From an uncultured Atopobiaceae bacterium (GTDB taxonomy: Bacteria; Actinomycetota; Coriobacteriia; Coriobacteriales; Atopobiaceae): 64,000 bases of DNA. Below the pieces are notes generated by a model. That model was given only the letters and a program-made list of their open reading frames with translations, made no database searches and was not told the DNA's origin. The position numbers and the translations under genes were made by a program. Each line of letters starts with the position of its first letter. Positions within the stretch are counted from its first letter, which is position 1. This document shows, piece after piece, positions 8,017 through 15,926 of the stretch. The stretch spans positions 207,355 to 271,354 of the forward strand of contig CALULO010000002.1 of the NCBI GenBank assembly GCA_944321515.1, read 5' to 3'.

Positions 8017-9395
8017 GGATTCTTGCAGGGGGTACGCTCGTCACGCCGGAGGGCCTGCGCCGAGGCGACCTCGCGCTGGACGGCGGGAGGATCGCAGGTC
8101 TGGCGGCCCACATAGAGCCTGGTCCGGGCGACGAGGTGGAGGACGTGCGCGGCTGCTGGGTCTTCCCCGGCTTCATCGACGCGCACACGCACCTGCAGTG
8201 CTGGACGGGCATGGACTGGACGGCCGACAGCTTCGAGACGGGCACGCGCGCCGCCGCCTGCGGAGGCACCACGTGCGTGGTGGACTACGCCACCGCCGAC
8301 CGCGGCGTGACGATGGACGAGGCCCTGGCCGAGTGGCACCGCCGCGCCGAGAGTGGGGCGGGCTGCACCGCCAACTACGGCTTCCACATGGCCATCTCCG
8401 AGTGGGGCGAGGACTCGCCCGAGCAGATGCGCCGCATGCGCGAGGCGGGCGTGAGCTCGTTCAAGACCTACCTTGCCTACGACCACCTGCGCCTGACGGA
8501 CGCGGAGACGCTGCGCTGCCTCGAGGCGGTGCGCGACCTCGACGCCGTGCTCTGCGTGCACTGCGAGAACGGCGACGTGGTGAACGAGCTGCAGCGCCAG
8601 GTGCTGGCGCGCGGCGTCACGGGCCCGGAGGGGCACCCGCTGAGCAGGCCCGCCGAGGCCGAGGCTGACGCCGTGAGCAGGCTTCTGTACCTGGCCCAGA
8701 TCGCGGGGGCGCGCGTGAACGTGGTGCACCTCTCAACCGAGCTGGGTCTTCTCGCCGTCCGGGCGGCCCGGGCGCGCGGGCAGCGCGGCGTCTACGTCGA
8801 GACGTGCCCGCAGTACCTCACGCTCGACGAGACGCGCTACCTGGAGGGCGGCGCGGACGGCTTTGCGGGCGCCAAGTACGTGATGAGCCCGCCGCTGCGT
8901 GCGGCCTCCGACGTGCGCGCGCTGCGCGGTGCGGTGCTCGGCGGCGAGGTGGACTCCATCGCCACGGACCACTGCTCGTTCAACCTGGTGGGGCAGAAGG
9001 ATCGCGGCAAGCCGGAGAACGGCGGGGACTTCACCAAGATTCCCAACGGCGGCCCCGGCATCGAGCACCGCCCGGCCGTGGTGGCCACGACCTTTGAGGG
9101 GCAGCTCGGCCCGAGCGAGCTCTGCCGCCTGCTCTCCGAGGGCCCGGCGCGCGTGTTCGGCCTGTGGCCCGAGCGCGGGCGCCTCGCCGTGGGCGCGGCC
9201 GCGGACGTGTGCGTCTGGGACCCGGCCGCCCGCTGGGTCATCAGCGCCGCCACGCAGCACCAGGCCGTGGACTACACGCCGTGGGAGGGCTTCGAGGCCC
9301 ACGGCCGCGCGCACCTGGTCTACGTGGGCGGGGAGCTCGTGGCCCGCGACGGCGAGCCGACCGGCGCCACGCCCGGCCAATACGTGGCAAGATAG
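8013..9395 (+). CDS. hyuA: Dihydropyrimidinase/hydantoinase-type cyclic amidohydrolase
   Basis: A 460-residue amidohydrolase-superfamily enzyme that opens cyclic ureides. The binuclear metal site is complete: DAHTHL (HxH), carbamylated Lys in SSFKTYLAY (about residue 151), His in VHCENGD, His in VVHLST, and Asp in IATDHCSF. CPQYLTLD and NGGPGIEHR are typical of D-hydantoinases/dihydropyrimidinases, including E. coli HyuA (YgeZ), which is encoded beside ygeW and ygeY there. The exact ring substrate is unknown. GTG start, coupled to the preceding nucleotidyltransferase gene by a 4-bp overlap. Confidence 0.9.
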   Translation: MRILAGGTLVTPEGLRRGDLALDGGRIAGLAAHIEPGPGDEVEDVRGCWVFPGFIDAHTHLQCWTGMDWTADSFETGTRAAACGGTTCVVDYATADRGVTMDEALAEWHRRAESGAGCTANYGFHMAISEWGEDSPEQMRRMREAGVSSFKTYLAYDHLRLTDAETLRCLEAVRDLDAVLCVHCENGDVVNELQRQVLARGVTGPEGHPLSRPAEAEADAVSRLLYLAQIAGARVNVVHLSTELGLLAVRAARARGQRGVYVETCPQYLTLDETRYLEGGADGFAGAKYVMSPPLRAASDVRALRGAVLGGEVDSIATDHCSFNLVGQKDRGKPENGGDFTKIPNGGPGIEHRPAVVATTFEGQLGPSELCRLLSEGPARVFGLWPERGRLAVGAAADVCVWDPAARWVISAATQHQAVDYTPWEGFEAHGRAHLVYVGGELVARDGEPTGATPGQYVAR

Positions 9396-9400
9396 GGGCT

Positions 9401-9463
9401 GGGACGATGGGGACGGAGGTTTTCGTCCCACTTTGGGACGATGGGGACGGAGGCTTTCGTCCC
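9401..9463. repeat. REP element, two direct copies
   Basis: Two tandem copies (9401-9430, 9435-9463) of GGGACGGAGGTTTTCGTCCC preceded by GGGACGATG, starting 5 bp after the hyuA stop. The core forms a GGACG/CGTCC-type hairpin. Same family as at 10018, 10576, 13719, 36221, 37213, 37485 and 42084. Confidence 0.85.
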
Positions 9464-9545
9464 GCCTGAGTCCCTCGCCCCTTTTGCCGACCCGGCGCCG
9501 ACCTGGCGCGCGGGCCAATAGAGGAACCGAGAAGAAGGAGAACAA

Positions 9546-9932
9546 ATGGCTATCGAGGCAATCGTCACCGACAAGGCGCCTGCGGCGCTCGGCCCCTACT
9601 CCGCGGCGGTGTCCGCTCCGGCCACCCGTGCCATCCACGTGTCCGGCCAGCTGCCGATCGACCCCGCCACCGGCGAGTTCGCCGGCGAGGACATCCAGGC
9701 GCAGACCCGCCAGAGCCTGACCAACATCAAGAACATCCTCGAGGCCGCCGGCGCGAGCATGGCCGACGTGGCCGAGGTCACCGTGCTGCTGGACGACATC
9801 AACGACTTCGGCGCGATGAACGAGGTCTACGGCGAGTTCTTCATGGCCCCGTACCCCAGCCGCGCGGCGTTTGAGGTCGCGGCGCTGCCGAAGGCCGCCA
9901 AGGTCGAGATCAAGGCCGTGGCGTACCTGTAG
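9546..9932 (+). CDS. ridA: RidA family reactive intermediate deaminase
   Basis: A 128-residue YjgF/YER057c/UK114 protein that hydrolyses 2-aminoacrylate and other enamine/imine intermediates to 2-keto acids and ammonia. The motifs APAALGPYSAAV, HVSGQLPIDPATGE, QTRQSLTNIKNILEAAGASM and YPSRAAFEVAALPKAAKVEIKA are those of RidA, including the catalytic Arg (PSR) and the ending VEI-x-A. It follows the catabolic operon after a REP pair. Diaminopropionate lyase generates 2-aminoacrylate as an intermediate, so a neighbouring RidA makes metabolic sense (inference). GAAGGAG precedes the ATG. Confidence 0.95.
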   Translation: MAIEAIVTDKAPAALGPYSAAVSAPATRAIHVSGQLPIDPATGEFAGEDIQAQTRQSLTNIKNILEAAGASMADVAEVTVLLDDINDFGAMNEVYGEFFMAPYPSRAAFEVAALPKAAKVEIKAVAYL

Positions 9933-9978
9933 CTCTGATCTGCTGGTTTCGCGCGCCCGCGAACGGGGCGTGCGCGGA

Positions 9979-10011
9979 GGCCCCCGGGTCGTTGCGACGG
10001 CCCGGGGGCTT
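9979..10011 (+). terminator. Terminator hairpin after ridA
   Basis: GCCCCCGGG (9980-9988) pairs with CCCGGGGGC (10001-10009), extended inward by GTC/GAC, and is followed by TTCGT. Short T-run, so moderately convincing. Confidence 0.6.
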
Positions 10012-10017
10012 CGTGTG

Positions 10018-10119
10018 GGACGATGGGGACGGAGGTTTTCGTCCCACCTTGGGCGGCGGCCTCTGCCCCCTCTGCCTCGCTACCTCGAGTGGGACGAAAG
10101 CCTCCGTCCCCTCTGTCCC
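10018..10119. repeat. REP pair (REPIN), inverted copies
   Basis: A forward copy (10018-10047) and an inverted copy (about 10090-10119) of the GGGACGGAGGTTTTCGTCCC element enclose a spacer with CCTTGGGCGGCGGCCTCTG, which also recurs at 10621 and, diverged, at 13750 and 42150. It fills the gap up to the stop codon of the XRE gene. Confidence 0.85.
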
Positions 10120-10120
10120 G

Positions 10121-10468
10121 CTACCTCTCGACCTCGCGGAGGAGCTCGGCGGGGTCGACGCCGTAGAGACGGGCGACCTTCATGAGGTTGGTGGTGCTCG
10201 GCTCGGAGGCGCCGGACTCCCACTTGCTCACGGCCTGCCGGCTCACGCCGATCTGCTCGGCGACGAACTCCTGCGTCATCTTGCAGCGCTCGCGGTGGGA
10301 TTTCAGGACCTCGGCGAGCGAGCGGCGCGTCGCCACCGACTCCGGGTCCTTGCTCGCCCGCTCCTGGCGGAGGAACCAGCGGATCGCGAGGACGCATACC
10401 ACCACGAAGAGCACCCAGGGGATCACGTTGACGAGGAGGACTATCCAGACAACCAGACTCCCAAGCAT
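10121..10468 (-). CDS. Membrane-anchored XRE-type regulator
   Basis: The 115-residue product has an N-terminal hydrophobic span (LVVWIVLLVNVIPWVLFVVV, roughly residues 4-28) followed by a Cro/C1-type HTH: CKMTQEFVAEQIGVSRQAVS, then KWESGASEPSTTNLMKVARL. The domain order TM-HTH is the reverse of the usual HTH-TM. It would place a DNA-binding domain at the membrane, perhaps to sense membrane state; that role is inference. The start at 10468 follows AAGGGG; a longer reading from 10543 adds 25 uncharacteristic residues. Its stop abuts a REP element. Confidence 0.75.
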   Translation of the reverse strand: MLGSLVVWIVLLVNVIPWVLFVVVCVLAIRWFLRQERASKDPESVATRRSLAEVLKSHRERCKMTQEFVAEQIGVSRQAVSKWESGASEPSTTNLMKVARLYGVDPAELLREVER

Positions 10469-10809
10469 CTTTGTTCCCACCCCTTTCGTCGTATGACTCG
10501 TCTGCGCCGATTCTACCCGGGTATCTTCGGTTGCGAACAGCACCTATCGCGCAACGTGCGGTTGCGGGGTGGGGTGGGACAACGGGGACGTGGGACAAAG
10601 GGGACGGAGGTTTTCGTCCCACCTTGGGAGGCGGCCTCTGTCACCTCTGGAGTGGGACGAAAACCTCCGTCCCCTTTGTCCCAGTTTGTCGGAAATCGTC
10701 GGATTTATGACGCAATGACGTAAAACGCCGACCCTCTCGGCTTCATATACTTCTCACGGACGCGGTCCGGACCCGCTTGCCACCAGAAGGAGACGTCGAG
10801 AGGACGCGT
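10469..10809. other. Intergenic region with REPIN and glcU promoter
   Basis: Between the divergent XRE and GlcU-like genes lie a REPIN (10576-10683) and, nearer the GlcU-like gene, a -10-like TATACT within CATATACTTC (10745-10754), preceded by TGACGCAATGACG repeats. No gene was seen. Confidence 0.4.
10576..10683. repeat. REP pair (REPIN), inverted copies
   Basis: GGGACAAAGG plus GGACGGAGGTTTTCGTCCC on the left and its inverse on the right (to 10683) enclose a spacer with CCTTGGGAGGCGGCCTCTG. An extra short GGGACAACGGGGAC precedes the left arm. This is the best-preserved full unit in the window, about 100 bp. Confidence 0.88.
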
Positions 10810-11721
10810 ATGGAGTCGATTCTCATAGGCCTTGTCCCCGCACTTGGGTGGGGCTTCCAGGGCATCGTCATGCAGAAGATTGGCGGGACTACCGCGAACA
10901 AGCAGATGGGCATGGTGCTGACCGCGCTCGTCATGAGCGTGTTCGTGGCGCTGGTGAACCCGATTGCGTGGACGCCCGCGCTTGTTGCCGCCGCCGCGGT
11001 CAACGGCATCCCCTGGGCCATCGCCCAGATTCTGCAAATCAAGAGCTTCGAGTACCTGGGCGTCTCGCGCACCATGCCGCTGACCTCGGGCGAGCAGCTC
11101 GTGTTCACGGCGCTCATCGGCACCTTCTGCTTTGGCGAGTGGACCACGACCACGCAGCTTGCGCTCGGCTTCGGGGGCATCGCCCTCATCATCCTCGGAA
11201 CGGTCTTCACCGCCTTCACCGAGAAGTCCGACGGCGACGACGCGGGACGGGACGCGGGCGCCTACGTGAAGGGCATCGTCATCACGACGATCTCCTCGCT
11301 GCTCTACGTGGCATACGCCACGGCCGCGAGGTTCTTCTCGGTCGATAGCTTCCAGATTCTTCTCCCCCAGGCGCTCTTTATGCTCGCTGCCACCATCGTC
11401 ATCGCGGTCTTCGTGAGCAGGGGAGAGTCCAAGGACGGCGTCCTTGGCCGCGAGGAGGGCGTCTTCGGCATCAAGAGCTGGCAGAACATGGTCACCGGCG
11501 TGCTGTGGTCCGTGGCCAACATCGCCGTGCTCTTCTCCAACCAGGTGAACGGCGTCGCGGTGGGCTGGACGCTCGCCAACATGAACCTCATCTTTGCCAC
11601 GCTCGGCGGCCTCTTCATCCTGCACGAGAAGAAGACCCCCAAGGAGCTGCGCTTCGTCATCGCGGGCATGGTGCTCATCGCCCTCGGCGGCGTCGCCATA
11701 GGAATCACCAAGCTCGGCTAG
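10810..11721 (+). CDS. GRP family sugar (glucose uptake-like) permease
   Basis: The 303-residue product is a ten-helix drug/metabolite-superfamily transporter of the glucose/ribose permease (GlcU/RbsU) family. LIGLVPALGWGFQGIVMQKIGG at the start, the conserved ALGWG motif and the internal duplication of five helices support this. Proton-coupled glucose or ribose uptake is the known role of relatives. The start was placed at the ATG at 10810 because the hydrophobic N-terminus begins there; an in-frame ATG at 10777 adds charged residues. It is followed 88 bp later by a short-chain dehydrogenase, as in the glcU-gdh pair of bacilli. Confidence 0.85.
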   Translation: MESILIGLVPALGWGFQGIVMQKIGGTTANKQMGMVLTALVMSVFVALVNPIAWTPALVAAAAVNGIPWAIAQILQIKSFEYLGVSRTMPLTSGEQLVFTALIGTFCFGEWTTTTQLALGFGGIALIILGTVFTAFTEKSDGDDAGRDAGAYVKGIVITTISSLLYVAYATAARFFSVDSFQILLPQALFMLAATIVIAVFVSRGESKDGVLGREEGVFGIKSWQNMVTGVLWSVANIAVLFSNQVNGVAVGWTLANMNLIFATLGGLFILHEKKTPKELRFVIAGMVLIALGGVAIGITKLG

Positions 11722-11809
11722 CGCCGGGGCCCGCAACGCGGGGGCGCCGCGGCCAAAAGCTCGGCCGGCGCCAAGGCCCGCAACACGCGAGAGAAAGGAA
11801 CAAACGAAC

Positions 11810-12601
11810 ATGGCCATCACGTTCAACAAGTACGACTTCGACGGCAAGGTAGTCATCGTCACCGGCAGCGCCCGCGGCATCGGCCGGGCCATCGCCCGCG
11901 CCTTCTGCGAGAACGGCGCGAAGGTCGTCGCCGTCGACCTCAACCTCGAGGGCGCGCAGGAGACGGTCGCGGGCTTCGAGGGCTCGTGCGCCATGGCGTG
12001 CAACATCGCCGACGAGGAGGCCTGCAAGGACCTCGTCGAGTCGGTCGTCGAGAAGTACGGTCGCCTCGACGTGCTCATGAACAACGCGGGCATCTTCACC
12101 CAGGCGCCCGTGACCGACATGCCGGCCTCCGACTGGCACAAGCTCTTCTCGGTCAACGTGGACAGCATGTTCTACCTGACCAAGTACGCCATGCCGTACC
12201 TGATCGAGACCAAGGGCAACATCGTCCAGACCGCCAGCGTCAACGGCCTCGGCGGCGACTACATGTCCTGGGCCTACAACGCGACTAAGCACGCGGTCGT
12301 GGGCATGGTGCGGAGCCTCTGCATCGACTACGGCGAGAAGGGCGTGCGCATCAACGCCGTCGCCCCCGCGATGACCGCCACGGACATGAACCGCAGCGTC
12401 TGGAGCGTCCCCGAGAAGGTCGCCCCGTTCATCGAGCGCATCCCGATGAACCGCATCGGCCAGGTCGAGGACATCGCCCGCGCGGTCATGTTCCTCGCCT
12501 CGGAGGACGCCGGCTACATCACCGGCCAGGTCCTGTGCGTCGACGGCGGCGTCACCGCGTCCGACGGCCAGGCACCGGGAGAGTATGACGAGAAGCTCTA
12601 G
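11810..12601 (+). CDS. Short-chain dehydrogenase/reductase
   Basis: A 263-residue NAD(P)-dependent classical SDR. VTGSARGIGRAIARAF is the dinucleotide loop, VDLNLEG suggests an acidic residue preferring NAD, NNAGIF is the central motif, SVNG carries the catalytic Ser and YNATKHAVV the catalytic Tyr and Lys. The C-terminus GYITGQVLCVDGGVTAS is canonical. Adjacent to a glucose-uptake-type permease, so glucose or another polyol dehydrogenase is a reasonable guess but not proven. AGAAAGGA precedes the ATG. Confidence 0.88.
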   Translation: MAITFNKYDFDGKVVIVTGSARGIGRAIARAFCENGAKVVAVDLNLEGAQETVAGFEGSCAMACNIADEEACKDLVESVVEKYGRLDVLMNNAGIFTQAPVTDMPASDWHKLFSVNVDSMFYLTKYAMPYLIETKGNIVQTASVNGLGGDYMSWAYNATKHAVVGMVRSLCIDYGEKGVRINAVAPAMTATDMNRSVWSVPEKVAPFIERIPMNRIGQVEDIARAVMFLASEDAGYITGQVLCVDGGVTASDGQAPGEYDEKL

Positions 12602-12640
12602 GCTCGCTGACGGGAGAGTCCGGGAAGACCGCTCCTGGGA

Positions 12641-12673
12641 GGTGCCCCGCGACCACGGCGTCGCGGGGCACCT
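12641..12673 (+). terminator. Bidirectional terminator hairpin
   Basis: GGTGCCCCGCGAC (12641-12653) pairs exactly with GTCGCGGGGCACC (12660-12672 region) across a short loop. It lies between the convergent SDR and GlxA-type genes and could serve both. Confidence 0.7.
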
Positions 12674-12676
12674 TGT

Positions 12677-13702
12677 CTAAATGGGCGAGAAGCGCCTGCG
12701 GTGCGCGCTCGGGGACTCCCCGTACCTGTCGCGGAAGAGGCGGTAGAGCACGTCCGCGCTGCCAAGCCCCACGCGCTGGGCTACCAGGGGTAGGGGGAGG
12801 TCGGTCTGCTCGAGCAGCGCGGCGGCGAGCTCGATGCGCTGGGTGCCGAGCCAGGCCTTGGGGGTCTCGCCCGTCCCCTGCAGGAAGCGCCGCTGCAGGG
12901 TCCTCTCGCTCATGCCGGCGCGCCGCGCCATCTCGCTCACGGTCCACGGGTGGGAGAGGTCGCTCCGGACGACCTTGCGGAGCGTGTCGATGTCGCTCAT
13001 CGCGAGCTCGCCGACCGTGGTTTCGGGCATGCCGAACGCCTCCTGCCGTGCGTCGGGGGAGTGCGGCCGCCAGAGGCTCATCGCCCCCGCCACAGCCGCC
13101 GCGCGGCGCGGCCCGGCGAGCGCAGAGAGCAGGGAGAGGCAGAGGTCGAGTCCCGAGGCCCCGCCCGCCGACGTCCAGATCCCCAGCCGGGCGTCGTGGG
13201 TGAGGATGAGCTCGGGCTCTAGAGGCACGCGCGGGAAGAGCGACCGGAAGAACTCGGCGTAAGCGTGGTGCGTGGTGCAGGGGGCCTCGTCCAGCAGGCC
13301 GGCGCGCGCCAGCAGGAACGACCCGGTGCCGAGCGAGGCCACCTGTGCGCCCGCGTCATGCGTGTCGCGGAGCCATGCGGTGCAGGCGTCGAGGTCCCTC
13401 TCCGCCGCGCGCCCGCCCGGGCTCTGGGGGAGAAGGGAGCTCGCGGGGTCGGTGAAGCCGGGGACGCACACGAGGTCCGGCCGCCACGGGAAGTCCTCGA
13501 GCGGGACCGCCCGGGCGGAGAGCCCGTGGTCAAGCTCGACCCTCTCCGTCGGTGCCACGAACACGAGCTCGCAGGCCGGTGCCTCGCCGAGGGTCACGCT
13601 GTCCCCGAAGACCTGGATGACGTTGGCGAGGTCGTGCGACCACATGCCGTCCGTGAGCAGGGCCGCTACGAGCGGTCGTTTGGGCTGCGTCTCTGCGGGC
13701 AC
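12677..13702 (-). CDS. GlxA family regulator (DJ-1/PfpI domain plus AraC HTH)
   Basis: The 341-residue product has an N-terminal class-I glutamine amidotransferase-like (DJ-1/PfpI) domain, residues about 8-195, and a C-terminal AraC-type double HTH, about 230-335. In the elbow region VASLGTGSFLLARAGLLD, the residue that would be the nucleophilic Cys is not Cys, as in many GlxA regulators, so the domain is probably a ligand sensor and not an enzyme. The AraC part shows SEMARRAGMSERTLQRRFLQ and VAQRVGLGSADVLYRLFRDRYG. The target is unknown. A REP cluster sits at its 5' side. Confidence 0.88.
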   Translation of the reverse strand: MPAETQPKRPLVAALLTDGMWSHDLANVIQVFGDSVTLGEAPACELVFVAPTERVELDHGLSARAVPLEDFPWRPDLVCVPGFTDPASSLLPQSPGGRAAERDLDACTAWLRDTHDAGAQVASLGTGSFLLARAGLLDEAPCTTHHAYAEFFRSLFPRVPLEPELILTHDARLGIWTSAGGASGLDLCLSLLSALAGPRRAAAVAGAMSLWRPHSPDARQEAFGMPETTVGELAMSDIDTLRKVVRSDLSHPWTVSEMARRAGMSERTLQRRFLQGTGETPKAWLGTQRIELAAALLEQTDLPLPLVAQRVGLGSADVLYRLFRDRYGESPSAHRRRFSPI

Positions 13703-13718
13703 GTCGCTCCCTTCTCTT

Positions 13719-13895
13719 GGGACAAAGGGGACGGAGGTTTTCGTCCCACCCTAGGGCAGCGGCCTCTGTCCCATCTGATGCGGGACGAAAACTTCCGCCC
13801 CTCTCTGCCAAGTGGGACGAAAGCCTCCGTCCCCTTTGTCCCGTCCGTCCCCCTTGTCCCCAAGTGGGACGAAAACCTCCGTCCCCCTTGTCCCG
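13719..13895. repeat. REP cluster, one forward and three inverted copies
   Basis: One forward GGGACGGAGGTTTTCGTCCC unit (13719-13747) is followed by inverted units at about 13782, 13813 and 13864. The spacer GGGCAGCGGCCTCTGTCCC matches the REPIN spacer elsewhere. The second copy is diverged (ACTTCCGCCC). It lies between the promoter side of the GlxA-type gene and the 3' end of yqeC. Confidence 0.85.
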
Positions 13896-13903
13896 TCATT
13901 GTC

Positions 13904-14554
13904 TCAGAAGCGACGCTGGCGCAGGCTGCCCACGAGGGCCGGTACGTCGAGGAGGGTCGCCAGCTCGCGCGCCGCGTCCGGCGTCACGTCCGCCTGGTTG
14001 ACGAGGGCGACGTCCGCGAGGGCCTCGGCGTTTGCCGCGCGAGCCACGAGCCCCGGCGTCGCCGCGTCGCCCGCCGCGCAGCCTGCGAGCTCGCAGAAGA
14101 CCTCCGGCCGGTGCACCGCCTCCTCGACGGGTCGCCCGAGCCCGCTCGCGCCCACCACAAGGACGGTCCTCCGCGCGCAGGCGGGGATGACGGGCTCCCA
14201 GGCGGCGTGCGCCTTGAGGGGGAGTCTCCTCGCGCCGTCGGCCTCGACTAGCACGTGGTCGGCGAGCCCGGCGAGCGCCTCGATGCCCAGCGCGGGCTCC
14301 GTGAGCTTGCGCCCGTCCTCGGCGCGAGAGGCCACGCAGACCACGCGCCCTTTGCGCAGCGCCGCCTCGACCTCGCGCTCGGTGGGGGAGGTCAGCAGCG
14401 GCACCTCGGGGAAGGGGAGGATGTGCGTGGTGGTGGTAAGCACGACCGTGCCCGGCAGCTCCTGCGCCAGCTCGGCAAGCAGCGACGTCTTGCCGCCGCT
14501 GCCTACGACCGCCGTCACGCCCGTGCCCACGCCGAGCATTTCCGCAAGCTCCAT
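13904..14554 (-). CDS. yqeC: Selenium-dependent molybdenum hydroxylase accessory protein YqeC
   Basis: A 216-residue P-loop protein: VTAVVGSGGKTSLLAELAQE is the nucleotide loop, VLTTTTHI follows, and HVLVEADGARRLPLKAHAAWEPVIP is the YqeC signature (a Walker-B-like acidic segment plus LP-KAP-like motif). YqeC occurs only with selenium-dependent molybdenum hydroxylase systems; its biochemical act is undefined. The start was taken at the ATG preceded by GGAGG, 33 bp inside the longest reading. It is divergent from yjiM, with a ModE-like box between them. Confidence 0.88.
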   Translation of the reverse strand: MELAEMLGVGTGVTAVVGSGGKTSLLAELAQELPGTVVLTTTTHILPFPEVPLLTSPTEREVEAALRKGRVVCVASRAEDGRKLTEPALGIEALAGLADHVLVEADGARRLPLKAHAAWEPVIPACARRTVLVVGASGLGRPVEEAVHRPEVFCELAGCAAGDAATPGLVARAANAEALADVALVNQADVTPDAARELATLLDVPALVGSLRQRRF

Positions 14555-14587
14555 GTCACGCCTCCTCGACGCAATCCTACCGCTCAC

Positions 14588-14642
14588 AGCCTTGTAGTTT
14601 CCAAACTATAACGATGTATTACTCTTTGTTTGGGTGCCAAAC
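14588..14642. promoter_or_regulatory. ModE-like half-site and CAAAC/GTTTG palindromes
   Basis: TATAACGAT (14607-14615) is identical to the right half of the E. coli ModE consensus; the left half of the 28-bp frame starting at 14588 is weak (5 of 11). GTTTCCAAAC (14597-14606) and GTTTGGGTGCCAAAC (14628-14642) are perfect inverted repeats. This A+T-richer segment separates the divergent yqeC and yjiM genes and is probably their control region. Confidence 0.45.
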
Positions 14643-14707
14643 ACTGTTTTTGTACGCCGTCGGCGCGTCCGCGACCCGCGGGCGCGGCCGGAGAGAGGAG
14701 ACCCCCC

Positions 14708-15916
14708 ATGAGCGACGCCCTCGCCGACACCGTAGCCGCAGACGCCGCAACCGCCGCAGCTGCCACCGCAGCCGCCCCCGCCGCCGAGCTCCCGCGCACC
14801 TTCGAGGAGTTCAACGAGCAGCGTCGCCAGAGCTTCCTCAAGGTCAAGGACTTCAAGCAGGCCGGCGGCCGGCTGGTGGGGTACCTCTGCAGCTACACGC
14901 CGCTCGAGGTCATCGACGCGGCTGGCGCCTCGGCGGTCGGGCTCTGCGGCACCTCCGACGAGGTGATCCCCGCTGCCGAGGAGGTCCTGCCGGCCAACCT
15001 CTGCCCGCTCATCAAGTCCACCTACGGCTTTGCATACTCGCAGAAGTGCCCGTTCACGCACTTCTCCGACCTCATCGTGGGCGAGACCACCTGCGACGGC
15101 AAGAAGAAGATGTACGAGCTCCTGGGCGAGCTCAAGCCCACGCACATCCTGCACCTGCCGCAGGGCCGCTCGCGCGCGCACGAGCGGGAGGGCTGGTACC
15201 AGGAGGTCCTGGGCCTCAAGGAGGCGCTCGAGCGCACGTATGGCATCCAGATAACTGACGACGACCTGCGCGAGGCCGCCCGCCTGCGCAACCGCCTGCG
15301 CCGCGCCACGCTGGCCCTCTTCGAGCTGCAGCGCTCCGAGCCGCCGGCCATGAGCGGCGTCGAGCTCATGAGCACGATGTTCGCGGGGACGTTCAACTTC
15401 GACGTGCGCGCCTACGTGGAGAGCCTCGAGCGCCTCTACGAAGAGCGTTGCGCCGCCCCCGCCGCCGGCGCGCCCGCCGCCAAGCGCATCCTCATCACCG
15501 GGTGCCCGGTGGGCGGCGTCATCGGCAAGGTCGGCGCGACCATCGAGCGCAACGGCGGCGTGGTGGTGTGCGAGGACGACTGCGGCGGCGAGCGCACCAA
15601 CCGCTTCATGGTGGACGAGGACGCCCCGGACATCCTGCGCGCCATCGCGGACCGCTACCTCAAGATCAACTGCTCGGTCATGACGCCCAACGACGACCGC
15701 TTCGCCGCGACGCGCGAGATGATCGAGAAGTACCACGTAGACGGCGTCATCGAGTGCGTGCTCACGGCCTGCCACACCTTCAACGTGGAGGCCGTGCGGA
15801 TGGAGCGCGCGGTTGAGGAGGCCGGCGTGCCGTACATGAAGGTGGAGACCGACTACTCCTCCGGCGACCTCGGCCAGCTGGAGACGCGCATCGCCGCGTT
15901 CATCGAGACGCTCTAG
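14708..15916 (+). CDS. yjiM: 2-hydroxyacyl-CoA dehydratase family reductase (YjiM, double-cubane type)
   Basis: The 402-residue product belongs to the 2-hydroxyacyl-CoA dehydratase beta-subunit/double-cubane cluster family. Cys-containing motifs [51 protein letters not shown] and [13 protein letters not shown] span the protein and would ligate a [4Fe-4S] or double-cubane cluster. An Ala-rich N-terminus of about 35 residues precedes the domain. The next gene encodes its ATP-dependent activator, as expected. In this neighbourhood (yedF, DUF3343, cysteine desulfurase) it belongs to the YjiM group, whose physiological substrate is unknown. The start follows GAGAGGAG. Confidence 0.87.
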   Translation: MSDALADTVAADAATAAAATAAAPAAELPRTFEEFNEQRRQSFLKVKDFKQAGGRLVGYLCSYTPLEVIDAAGASAVGLCGTSDEVIPAAEEVLPANLCPLIKSTYGFAYSQKCPFTHFSDLIVGETTCDGKKKMYELLGELKPTHILHLPQGRSRAHEREGWYQEVLGLKEALERTYGIQITDDDLREAARLRNRLRRATLALFELQRSEPPAMSGVELMSTMFAGTFNFDVRAYVESLERLYEERCAAPAAGAPAAKRILITGCPVGGVIGKVGATIERNGGVVVCEDDCGGERTNRFMVDEDAPDILRAIADRYLKINCSVMTPNDDRFAATREMIEKYHVDGVIECVLTACHTFNVEAVRMERAVEEAGVPYMKVETDYSSGDLGQLETRIAAFIETL

Positions 15917-15926
15917 GGGTTTCGGC

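Noticed and set aside
9401..9463. REP copies read as transposon ends or CRISPR repeats
   Set aside because: Hairpin core, inverted pairing and intergenic placement fit REP elements; no inverted terminal repeats around a gene were found except for the RAYT context.
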